DNA of 64,000 nt from Metellina segmentata (lineage: Eukaryota; Arthropoda; Arachnida; Araneae; Tetragnathidae). Where the stretch lies: contig OX375880.1 of NCBI GenBank assembly GCA_947359465.1, positions 28,011,548 through 28,075,547 of the forward strand, written 5' to 3'. Positions 27,922 to 39,959 of this stretch are shown piece by piece. Made by a program: the position numbers and the translations under genes. The notes beneath the pieces were generated by a model that did not search any database, was not told the origin of the DNA, and saw nothing but the letters and a program-made list of their open reading frames with translations. How positions within the stretch are numbered: position 1 is the first letter of the stretch; each line of letters opens with the position of its first letter.

Positions 27922-28405
27922 ACTAGGGGGCCCGCCCCCCACTCGCTCTCGCTGACGCTCGCCGACCCCCGGTGGATTACTTTGCAATCCTCGTTGGTTC
28001 GTTGCGTGAACCTTGCTGGCATCAATAAAGACATTTTTTTCAAAAAATGATATCCCAGAGAGAAAAATATTTTTTTTAAATAAATTTGTTGTACAACAGA
28101 AAAATTATGCAGTACCTCTAGAATCAGAACTCGAGCAATTTGGAATTCAAATTAAAATTTTGAGCAAATTTTGACTCGAAATGTGAGCACTGCTTTGGAA
28201 ATTGAACACCCAGCATGTCGTTTATAAGCTGCAACAATTCGACAAGATTAATTTTTTTTTCAATAAAATTTTATCCGATAAAGCTATAAGTTCAATTGAT
28301 GAGCGAGACTTCGTGGTAAACAAACAATCGTACAGTGTTGCCAAAACGCGATAACAAATAACGTCTTCTTTGCGTGCCACGTAAGAGAATTATATATATA
28401 AATGT
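27922..28405 (-). mobile_element. Helitron-like nonautonomous element
   Basis: On the minus strand it ends in a GC hairpin (GGGGGGCGGGCCCCC) followed by CTAGT, the Helitron 3' signature CTRRT after a hairpin. The 5' end probably lies in TATATATATAATTCTCTTAC. No TSD, as expected. Related 3' ends at 48001 and 50209. Confidence 0.55.
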
Positions 28406-28695
28406 ATCTTAACCTTCTAAAATCTAAACTTATTGAAAAAAAAGTCTTAAAATTCTATCATTATGTGTATTTTAAAAGCCTACTTGAAAAAAATATGTCT
28501 TTTCTATGCAATTCTCTTACTACTTCATTCCAAACTGTTTACCTAGTTAGCTTTAAAATACCTAGAAAATTTGTAATTAAAGTTTGTGGTGTTAATTATC
28601 TCATAAACTGTGTTCACCCCAAAACATGTTATGAAACTTGAAACCGAGCAATATAAAACCATGTTATGTAGTACAATCTAAAAGTCGCGCAGACC
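28406..28695. other. AT-rich sequence, nothing recognised
   Basis: An open 79-codon frame is composed of Leu/Lys/Phe codons expected from AT-rich DNA and is not called. Confidence 0.35.
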
Positions 28696-28962
28696 AACAT
28701 GTCGCACCGCGGCAAGAAAAGTGACACAAGTCAAAAAAATAAAAATTTTGATGTTATGTCATCGAAAAGTATGCATCAGGTGCCCCAGCGTGTTATATTA
28801 CTATTCTATAGAAAAGAATATAATTTAAAGACATAAATATTTACCTGAAAATTAAAAGCTTTTACTATTTCAATATAGGTTTTATAATAGCCTTTTTAAA
28901 TTGATTTTTCTCAAATGCTGCAATTTTTAGTTGGGTCCCTTTTCTTGCCGGGGTGAGATGTG
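28696..28962. mobile_element. MITE of unknown superfamily, copy 2
   Basis: Ends CATGTCGCACCGCGGCAAG and CTTGCCGGGGTGAGATGTG are inverted repeats; internal GATGTTATGTCATCGAAAA matches copy 1. Confidence 0.65.
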
Positions 28963-29046
28963 TAGTTCTCCTACAAGTACCCATTCTGAACACAGTATGC
29001 AGTTACTACCATTTTCAACACTGAACACTGCTTCAAAACAATGTTA

Positions 29047-30349
29047 CAAGGGGTGTTCAAATGAAAAGGTACGAAACGTCGTAACAACGTAACCGTTAAC
29101 ATATTTGCCTATGCCGCTACGGGATAACGTAGCGAGACATCTAGGGATGCGATTGGAATCTCCGGCGTGGTTCGGAGCACGCGCGGGGGCCCGCATGCGC
29201 AGGAGAGAGCAGAGGCTCTTATAAAGAACGCCATCCAATTGACGCGGCAGTGCTTAAGAGGACAGGATGGCGTTCACATTAGGGATGCGACATCGATGTC
29301 GATGTTTTCAAAACATCGATTTTGATGTATTTAACATCGATTTTGATGTATTTAACATCGATGTATTGGGGTCGATGTTTCTGTAACATCGATGTTTATA
29401 CTTGTCGATGTTTTATTTTTAAATGAAAAAAGTACCGTTATAAAAATTTAAAAAATAACCAAGTAGCATCATTTTTATAATCAGCAAATTGAACATACTT
29501 TTATACCAAAGTGACCAAGGGTGAAGGGTTTAAAAACTAGGGATGCGACATCGATGTCAATGTTTTCAAAACATTGATGTTAAAAAAAAACATCGATGTA
29601 TAGGAGCCGATGTCGCATCACTAGTTGCTAAACCAGTTTTAAGAAATGGGGGGAAAAAGTTTAAATACACTGAATTTTAAAAACATCGATGTTTTGGGGA
29701 CGATGTATTATCAGCATCGATGTTTTGCTGTCGATGTCGCATCTCTAGTTCACATTGCAAAATTCGACGATTGAGGAGCAGCGATGCGTTATCCGATTTC
29801 TGACAGCCGAAGGTTTTAAACCGGCCGTTATTCATCGCCGGATGGTGACCGTATACGGGGAAGACTGTGTCCTACAAGTCAGTGAGAAAATGGAGTGCCC
29901 GTTTTTGTGCAGGCCGTGAGAGTTTGGTTGATGACCCGAGACCAGGTCAGGCAAACACAGTCATCACGGCCGATCTCATCGACAAGGTGGACGACCTAGT
30001 GAGAAGTGATCGGCGTGTCACATTGCGAATGTTGGCGGTGAAGGTGGATGTCAGCGTTGGAACAGTGTGGACAATTGTTCACAACAGGTTGCGTTATCGG
30101 AAGGTGTGCGCGCAGTGTTTGGTCCCCTGAAAAACATCTGAAAGGGAAGCGCTTCAACTCGGACGATGAACTCCAGGACGCTGTGATGGACTGGGTCTCG
30201 TCAAGGCCACAGGAATTCTGGAAACAAGGAATCCTTTGGCTCGTTAATCAATGGGATCGTTGTGCTCAGTCCTATGGTGTATACTTTGAATATAGTCTTC
30301 ATTTATACCCACAGTGTCGTTTCGTACCTTTTCATTTGAACAACCCTTG
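29047..30349 (+). mobile_element. Mariner element, internally deleted and interrupted by a hAT-like MITE
   Basis: TA at 29045-29046 and 30350-30351. About 31-bp terminal inverted repeats start CAAGGGGTGTTCAAATGAAA and CAAGGGTTGTTCAAATGAAA. The transposase starts at ATG 29267 and is split after four codons by the MITE at 29280-29747. It then continues as the helix-turn-helix region (SVRKWSARFCAGRESLVDDP, RRVTLRMLAVKVDVSVGTVW). At about 30128 it jumps to the C-terminal end (KGKRFNSDDELQDAVMDWV), so the catalytic DDE/D core is deleted. Nonautonomous. Confidence 0.9.
29280..29747. mobile_element. hAT-like MITE, family 1, inside the mariner gene
   Basis: 8-bp TSD GTTCACAT at 29272-29279 and 29748-29755. 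Ends TAGGGATGCGACATCGA and TCGATGTCGCATCTCTA. Interior is palindromic ACATCGATGT repeats, with a second internal left end at about 29539. 468 bp. Confidence 0.9.
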
Positions 30350-30554
30350 TACAATCTACGTAATACACTTTGAAGTTGCCATATCGATCGCATTGTATAT
30401 ACACCCAGTAAAGAGATACTATAATTAAATAAAAGGAGATCTTCCTCACTATTTTATGCAAAAGCAATGAACATAAGATAAACAAAATATGGCTTAGTGA
30501 AATGAAGTAAACACATAAGATGAGGCCCATTAGATTGAGAACTGAAAGTGCGGA

Positions 30555-30866
30555 CTATGACAATTTCCCATTATTTGCATCCACCAAAACTGCCGTGTTC
30601 TGCACCAAGTCCAGACTTTTGACAGCTTTCAGCTCGACGGAAGTAGGGTCTGAATTCTCTCCTTTCGCTTTGGCGAAATTTTTGGCGAAATGGACGACGT
30701 TCCCGGAAAGGTGTCCGCTCTTTTTTTCATCCACCGAGTTCCCTGCAGGTGGTCGTGCCCTTGAAAAACATAATCTCTCCAAGTTAGCCAACGGAGCTTC
30801 CAGCAGTAAGTAGACCGGTACACTCAAAAATATAGTTGTTACCGTATTCCCGATGTAATCGTAGAG
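30555..30866 (-). CDS. Gene B terminal exon (103 codons + TAG)
   Basis: Acceptor GTTTTCTCACCCAG, phase 0. Reads LYDYIGNTVTTIFLSVPVYL and LLEAPLANLERLCFSRARPP, the last helix and the family's conserved E-x-P end, followed by about 65 polar cytosol-type residues. The stop is TAG at 30555-30557 (read on the minus strand). No clear AATAAA was found downstream before a mariner element. Confidence 0.9.
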   Translation of the reverse strand, partial: LYDYIGNTVTTIFLSVPVYLLLEAPLANLERLCFSRARPPAGNSVDEKKSGHLSGNVVHFAKNFAKAKGENSDPTSVELKAVKSLDLVQNTAVLVDANNGKLS

Positions 30867-33800
30867 CTGGGTGAGAAAACAGACAGTCAGTAAAAGAATA
30901 TTTTTTTTCGAAATAGAATTCGAAGGAAAAAACAAGTAAAATATATTTAGTTGAAACAACTTAGTTCAAAATGTTACTGAAACTTTTAAAAAATAAATAT
31001 TGGTAAACAATGTTTTCTGAAAGGTAACCTGGAATTGACTGCCATCTCTATTGCTTCGCATGTTAAAAGGAATTATACTTAATGTACCTTTTATCATACG
31101 CATTTTATATTTTACTATAGATTCATTAGATAGCTAGAGATATCTTAACCAGCTACTTTGTTGTTCACGGTGTTTTTAGGCTGATATAACTTTAAAAAAA
31201 TTTTAATTTCTAAAATTTTCAGTATTATTTTACAAAAATATTCAAGTACCCATAAAAATCTCAGGTTCAAATGTGTATTAGACTCTTAAGATTACTTTAT
31301 CGAAATTTCAATTATTTACTTTGGATGTTTTTAGAAATTGTAATAAATATGTGACTTTTGACGTGTTTTTTAGACTTTTCTTACTTTATCTTACTTTGAA
31401 ATACACAGAAATTGCTTTATATGAAAATGTTGCATTATTGTAAAAAGTGACCTGAAATATCACTTTTTCTCCATCGTAGAAGAATGCCAACATCATTTAA
31501 GTGTCTGGAAAACAAATTTTTTGCGGTATTTCGACATTTTTATGATTTTAACATCCAACTTTAGACGTAAATCAAATTACATGGCATTTCATCTGATAAA
31601 TTTAACACACATCGATCTCCTGTTCATATGACAGAACTACAAAAGATGACTATTACAAAAGTCGGTTTTGGGTTTGAGGGATTGTGAATGTTTAAGTTCG
31701 ATTCCTGTAAAATTGCCGCTTCTCAATTCGTAAAAAATGGAGAATCTACAACAATATCATTCGGGGATAACACTAAGACTCGGTGCACACATTTGGTTTT
31801 TCAACGTACGGCGCCGCTGCGGCAACGCAAGTGCGGTCTAAGATACAATAGATCAAATAGAGTTGTGCATACACACCTCCGGCGCCACTGCGGAGACGCA
31901 CCTCCAACTTGCGTGCAATTTCTACCGCAGTTTCCCACGGCGCCGCAGCTCGCCGCACACGCTTTTCCGGTCTCAAGTACCTTGTTTTCAAATGAGCGGT
32001 GAGATCAATAAATGGATGTATCCAATAACGTGTATATTTTTTCAAAAAAATTTTTTTTTTGTGCACCAAGTAAGCAAAATAAACACGTTTTCTTCGATAG
32101 TTTTACAGCGGAAATGACGCGAAATGAGTACTTGCGTCAGTTCACGGTTATGGCCCTATGCACACATGCGATTATTTAAAGTGCAGCGCCGCTAAGGCAC
32201 CGAAGCCCAATTACGCATTACCGTGAAATGACGCAAGCACTCATTTCGCGCCATTTCGGACGTAAAACTATCGACGAAAACGTGTTTATTTCGCTTATTT
32301 GGTGTGAAAAAAATAATATTTTGAAACAAAATAGACGTTTTACTGCATACAACAATTTATTTATTATCATTTATATTCCATTCATTCATGAAAACAAAGT
32401 ACTTCAAACCGGAGACGCGTGTGCGGCGGCGGGTGGTACTGCGATACAAATTGCACTTAAGTTGGACGTGCGTCGCCGCTGCGGCGCTGGAGGCATGTTT
32501 ACACTACTCCATTAGATCTAATGTATCTCAGACCGCACTTACGTTACGGCAGCGGCGCCACACCTTGAAAAACCGAATGTGTGCATAGTTGGGCTTCGTC
32601 GTCGCAGCGGCAACGCAGCAGCGCCGCACGTTCAAAAATCGGATGTGTGCACAGGGCCTAATATGCATATGAATTGCATTTCTAATAAATATATCGCTAA
32701 ACTACAGAATACAAAACATACTTTGTTCGGCATCTGATCATCGAGCCAAGGTACATCAGAACACTCATTACATTCATTCAAGAGATATATAACAGACGTG
32801 AAAAATGATGACCAATAGATTTAACTGCACTACTCACTATGTTGTAATGACTGTAGAAAGTCCTCTCACGAGCAGATCCCAATCTCACCCAGATCACAAA
32901 ACCGTGCAGAAGATAGACGAGAAAACTCAGCCGACCGAAGGGCACCCACACCGGGGACGACAGAAACTTGTTGACCCATCCTGCAGAAGAAGAAAAAATA
33001 TTTGCACCCAAGCCTAAGACTTACCAATATGAAAGAATCGAGCTTTTGCGAACCAACTGAACGAAACCTTTCCACTAGGAATTAGGGATGCGACATCGAC
33101 AGCAAAACATCGATGTTCAAAATTAAAACATCGATGTTGATAAAACATCGTTCCAAAAACATCGATGTTTTTAAAATTCAGTGTATTTAAACTTTTTCCC
33201 CCCCATTTCTTAAAACTGGTTTAGCAACTAAGGATGCAACATCGACAGCAAAACATCAATGTTGATAATGCATCGCCCCCAAACTATCAATGTTTTAAAA
33301 ATTCAGTGAATTCAAACTTTTTCCCCCATTTCTTATAACTGGTTTATCACCTAGTGATGCTACATCGACAGCAAAACATCGATTTTCAAATTTGAAACAT
33401 CTTTGTTGATAATGCATCGCCCCCAAACTTTCGATGTTTTTAAAATTCAGTGCCTTTAAACGTTTTACCCCATTTCTTACAACTGGTTTAGCAACTAGTG
33501 GTGTGACATCAGCTCCAATACATCGATGATTTTTTTATAAAACATCAATGTTTTGAAAACAGCGACATCGATGTCGTATCCCTACTTTTCAGACCCTTCA
33601 CCTTTGGTCACTTTGGTCTAAAAGTATGTTCAATTTGATGATTATGAAAATTATGCTACTTGGTTATTTTTTAAATTTTTATAACGGTACTTTTTTCATT
33701 TAAAAATAAAACATCGACAACGTAAAAACATCGACAAGTATAAACATCGATCCCAATACACCGATGTTAAATAAATCGATGTTTTATAAAAACATCGATG

Positions 33801-36800
33801 TATTGGAGCTGATGTCACATCATGATGTGTTGGGATAGTTAGTGAAAAAAAAGTCGCCTCAAGGTGGAGAAAGTTAACAAACTTCTTTTTGTACAAACTA
33901 TAAATATAAATATTCGGCATATAATAAATATAGGCCCCAATATTTTTTTATTTACAGCAAATAAAAAATAAGTTTGTTAAGTTTCTCTAACTTTATAAAT
34001 AATTAATAATAACTAACAATAATTTTTGTTATGTGCCTACGTAATTATACTTATTTAATAGTACCTATGTCAGATTGTTGTAAATATTATTTTCTTTTAT
34101 ACTATTCAATATGATAGGGCTCGAAATACCCGGTGCACACTGTGCACATGAAAATAAAATTGTGCACCTAATTTTTTCCAGCTAGGTGCATGCCGTGCAC
34201 CTAACGTTAAAAAAGGGGAGGGAATGTTTTATGTTATTTTGATGCTTTAACAAACTATTAATGCTAAACAAACCTATCTCGCTCCAAAGGAACGTAATTG
34301 AAATTTCTAAATACACACTATGCGAAAACAAAATCACTGGGCCGTAAAGGGTTTAGATTAAGGATAACAGGAGGAAGATTTACTTGTGCCATGCCACTAG
34401 AACTTTCCGATGATCGAAACATTTTCCAGATAACTCTGTTGAAGCGACTGCCGTGACAGCCGTGTGCCCGAGAAGGGAGAATTTAGATGTTTAAATATTT
34501 TTACTTACTATATCTATTATACTATATAACCTATCCAAACATACCCAACTAATAAAGTAGTTTACATTATATCAATGCTCTTATATTACGTTTTTTTAAA
34601 TGTGCACCTAAAATATAACCTGTGCACCTAATTTAAAAACTTAGGTGCACCTTGTGCACCTGTATTAAAAAATCTATTTCGAGGCCTGCAATATGAAAAT
34701 ATAAGATTTGTTATTGTTCTTGTTAAATTTTTTGACTTTATTTTTACAGTTTAAAAAATCTTGATTATAAATTAATTAACACAGCAAATGACAAATTAAA
34801 TCTCCCCCTCCCCACCCCCGGGTAAACATTACTGTTTGAGGTTACTAAACCAGTTTTAGGAAATGGGGGGGGGGTGAGTTTAAATACGCTGTTTCAAAAC
34901 ATCGAAGGTTTGTGGACGATGTATTATTAACATCGATGTTTTAATTTTGAACATCGATGTTTTGTTGTCGTTGTTGCATCCCTACTTTCCACTCCACGCA
35001 CTTACCCCCATGTCCAGTGGCGGAAGCGAAAACCACCCACGCCACGCCAGTGGTGAACAGGGTTCTGTGCACCGCGGCGAAGAGGGACGTCAGCAGTGGC
35101 CCGTGTGGGTCCCCGATCGACCACCTGTGCAACCCGTACAGTGATGTCATGCAGAGGAAAATGGAGCAGCACCAACCTATGCAGTTCCACGTCTGAAAAA
35201 AAAATAACAATTAGTGACCACACTCCGGAAAGTTTCGTGAGAAAAATCATATTCTCTACTCCTGTACCTGTTACCCAGTATTTCAGTTGTATCATATTCA
35301 AAACCTATTTAACTCTCAAAACTGGGACGCAAATGAAAGAAAATTGTCTTTTTTCACGACGAATTTGAAAATTATGATTAGTCTGTTGTTGTTGTTTCTT
35401 ATGCCTACACTGGCAGACCGGAGGAGTGTCAGGCCCGTCAAAGACGGCAAGAGGCGAGGGGGGTGCGCCTTCCATGTTATTGAGCCCCATTGGGAGGAAG
35501 TTCGACTTAGCTCGACATACATGACATATATGTTTTACAGGAAGGTCCCTTTCATACATCCATTCACTCACACATATCGTAATTTAGATCCCAATCAGAG
35601 GTCGATAACCCCCTGATCAGGTACCCCCAGAGGTATTGATTTGGTATGGGAACATGGGGGACTTTGTGACCACGGCCTATTTAACGTGCCCCAGTCACCA
35701 TTAGTGAACACGACGGTCTTTAGCCAGGTCGAAGCGCCGATCTCGCAATCATCAGAATTGCAGGCTCCGCCGAGGACAGAACCCACAACCCTTCTGATGC
35801 GAGCCCGACGCTCTACTGACTGAGCTACCGCGGCTCATGATTAGTCTTATGTCACGGTAGGAGAACGGAACAACTAAAAATGTCTGTCTACTACAACAAC
35901 TGCTTTAGAAATACATTACCCTACAATAATGGACCAGCGTATTTGCATACAATCCTACTACTTGTTAGGGCGTGTTTTTCGTGATACGGCCTGGGACATT
36001 TCCATGTTGTTCGTGGTCAATTGAACGCTGACGCCTACATGAACATTTTGGACAATCGGGTTCTTACTACGCTCTGGCAATTGTATGGAATAGACGAATG
36101 GTACTTTCAGGACGACAACGTTCCGTTTCACGTTGCAGCCTTTGTCAAGCAGTGGTATCGAGATATGAATGTAAAACGTCTTCCCTGGCCTGCTCAGAGT
36201 CCCGACCTAAACCCCATAGAACATTTGTGGGACGCGTTAGAACGGACCAGGTAACCACGTCCGAAATCAAGATCTGAACTGGCGACATTCTTGCAGCAGG
36301 AATGGGCACACATACCCATAGCTGTGTATCAAGATCTTGTTGAAAGTATACCTAGAAGGGTTGCTAGTGTAATTGCATTACACGAGGGACCATGCCCCTA
36401 TTAAAGCATGTATTATTTCCCTTGTACCATCACATCTTGCAGTCCGGTCCATTATTGTAGGGTTAGTGTATGTCTTCCCCTTTTTGATGTAGAAACGGGG
36501 TTTTACTCCCATTGAGATGATTGAAGAAACGTAAAGTTTCTTACAGGACAATTTGGAAATATTTTTGTTAAGATTCATACCTGTAATAGAGAATATACAC
36601 TTGTAAACTACCATTTTCCGTTGCCAACGTTTTCAAAGACCAAACTGAAATAATGTCATCCCCGAGAGTTAAGCCTAATCAAAAGGAACGAGTCCTGTTT
36701 CTATAGCGACCAGCTATAGAAATTACTTACTTAGTATCGAGAGCAGTTCTCGTGGAAGACCGACAGTATTTAGATAACAAGAATGTAAAATATTTTCCAT

Positions 36801-39800
36801 TATCAGAACAGGATAAAATGTAAAGATAGTTCAAAATATATGTGTACATGGCAAAATATTTACATAATTTTTTTTTTCTAATGGCGGGCTCATTTGACTT
36901 AAGTCATTGGCCACTACAAGGCCGAAAGTGATGGCAACTTGTGTAGGAGCACCCAGTGGGAGGACCATCATTGCTCTTAACAATTTATACTTCGTAGTTT
37001 TGAACCATGTTCAGATGACGAAGCAACACCTGTGATCTGGTATACGCTTACAAACATCCATGCCCGAACCCGGATTCGAACCGGGGACCTTCCGATCTAG
37101 AGGCTAACACCTTAACCACTTTACCGGTTGATCGGCTTATTTTAGAAATAAATTTCCCGACTTTTCCAGGTTTTCCAGACAAATATTTACAAAATTCCAG
37201 ATCATACTTGAGGAATTCACGACATTTTTAAGGTGAAAACCAAGAAATAACTTGTGTAGCGAACCGTCATATTTCCCCACAGCATTTAATAGCCAATAAC
37301 AAAAACCAATTTAAGAGTTGTACGCTAAAAATTAATACACGAATCGTAGGTAATTTTGTATTACAATAACTTATTCAAATAATCCAACATTTTTTACTTA
37401 AATCAATTTGAGATTTAAGGTATCACAAACATTAAATTCTTCAATTTAAGACAGTGGATGAAACAAAATTATTTACCTGTTCAATATTAGCTGTTTCTTT
37501 TGAAATCATGTGAAAAATTCTATTCATAAAATAAAGTGATACGAAACTGTGTACGAATTTTATTGGCTACTTTTCCTCAAAGCGTCTGAAACACCAGAAT
37601 TTTCCAGGTCATTCAGACGATTTTAGGTGAAAATGCGTAATTTTCCCTGACCGGTGTGTACTCTGAATGAAATATCGCTTAGTGTACACTAATAAAGATA
37701 GACACACAGGAGAAAGTTGTTAACCTACCTTGGTAAACTTTATGTCTTTATACTTGAGAATCAAATAGCCGGCGACAATGCCAACGTAGTACGAGCCTGC
37801 GTGTGTGTAGGTCTGCATGTAAATTGAGCTTACCGTTTCTTCTATTTTTCTATAAGCATACAGTAATAACAGAATTAGAAATTAATGCATGCAAAAGTTT
37901 CTTCATGATAAAATCTATTAACAATTTTAATACACTTGAATTTCCCGCCGAAGGTAAAAGAAATGTTATACTCTAAAAATTAGAATTGTGTAGTTTCTCT
38001 GGAAAATTATTATGGAATAAAAATTACAATTTTTTTTGTTGATAGATTAAGACGCAGTATAATTCCGATCGGATTATGAGTCTTTCTGTAGTGAATTCAG
38101 TACTGAAACTCTCGGAACTCACACTTAATTTAAAGGGAATCAAAGTCCACTATTTTAGGTTTTTCTTTTTTCTGTGAACTGTAACTCAGCATAAATACAA
38201 AGAATTGCAACTTCATTGTTTTTTTGTAGAATAAAAAAAAATAAAAGCGTAACACTTAAAAATATGTTCAAAGCAAAATTGTTAGGATCGCAGAGCTAAA
38301 TGTAATTTCCAGAGAAAAGAAAATTCTTTTTAGAAACATTTTTTTTTTCCAATGGCGAGCACTGGGGACTGTTTCCTTGGCTACTACAAGGCCGGAAGAG
38401 ATGTCAGTACTTCCGATGGCGGGCACTAAGGACTTGTCCTTGTCCACTACAAGGCAGGAAGTGATGATCACTTGTGAAAGGGCACCCAGTGAGAGGTCCA
38501 TCATTGCCCCTAACAAAGGACATCCATGCCCTGACCCCGGATTCGAACCAGGAACCTTCCGAACCATAGGCCAACACCTTGACCACTAGACCGGTGGGCT
38601 TTGCAGAAACATAATCTACTTAATTTAATAATATGGAAATAAAAAAGAATAATTAAATTAATTTTAAGTCAACATATGAAAATAGCTGTTCGTTTCATAG
38701 AAAAAATATTTTACGTAATTTTAAAATTTTGCGATTAAAAAATGTTTTGTTCGAAAACATCTAGAAAAGGAATCAATACAATTGAACTATCTTTCTCTTA
38801 GCGCGCGCGTATGTAAATTATAAAAATAAAATTCTTGAATACTACAAATAAAAGTTAAATCCCGAGTAACAAAATTACTAAAACTAAAACTGTAAAATAA
38901 ATACTATAACATAACCTTATTTCATATAGTCCTACATATTCCTTTATATTCTATGCATAATGAATGGGATAATTTTTTAGTTTGTAATGAAACTGGCATC
39001 ACACACATACCTATTACACTCTTAGGTAATGAAATGTATTTAATTTCAGAGAAGTGAACTAATAATTTTTGCCCTCAATGTTTTGCTTATATCAGTTATT
39101 TCTCTTTTCAAAGAAGCGATAATTTTATTACTGATGCTTTAATTTGCCTTTAACCCATTAACTAACTTCGTATTTTGCAGCATTCGTTATTTGTTTTCTT
39201 TTATGCTAATGTGGATTAAACTGTGAGTAAAAATTAGCTAGATATCAATATTCAGACATTAAGACATTAAGACTTTGAAGAAGATAAAAGGATAGTATAG
39301 CTATCACGATTTTTTACCCACGATGGAATGGATACTTATTAAGATAAAATACTTTTTTTGACACAAAAGTCTTGATAAAATTCCCAAACTGTCCCCTTTA
39401 AAACAGCAAAGTTTCACTTAAATTTCGATTGCAAGTCATAAACAGGAGCACTGGAATCGAACACACTTACGCTGCGTTTCCAGAAGCTATCAGAATGGTC
39501 GGAGGTAAATTCTTCAGATGAGTGACAACTCCAATCACAACGTTACACAAAATAACAACCGAACAGATCAAAGCAAGACCCAGCTTTGGATTCCTGAAAA
39601 AGAAACAGTGATACTATTACTACATAAATGAATTTGCTTATAAACTGTACTTCAGTAACTGTAATTAATTATCTCTACTATTACAAAATGAAATTTTGTT
39701 TTCTCCCCGCAAAGTCCTGACGAATCTATAGCACTTACAGAATGGGATTTAGCACACCGGTAGTCCGAATTTTTTGCAATCTTTGGGTCGCGGTGAATTT

Positions 39801-39926
39801 TAAAATTCAATCTAGAATATTTTAAAATGAATCTAATAGATTTTTCACCGTTCTTTCTTCTTTCGGAAATGAAGAAGCATAAAAATTTAGACTTTTCTCC
39901 CTCACGTCGCTATTGATGGAACCATG

Positions 39927-39959
<33 letters not shown>

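Noticed and set aside
30520..30813. Plus-strand 97-codon frame over the gene B terminal exon
   Set aside because: Antisense shadow; the minus strand encodes the conserved last membrane helix of the NRF-6 family.
35760..35836. tRNA-gene-like sequence on the minus strand
   Set aside because: It is the head of a SINE with an 11-bp target duplication, and the T-arm and anticodon arm do not pair properly for a functional tRNA. The same applies to the heads of SINE-A and SINE-B.
37136..37728. Possible additional exons or genes in the large introns
   Set aside because: No frames with splice signals in the required phases; AT-rich sequence gives only short Leu/Lys/Phe/Ile-rich frames.
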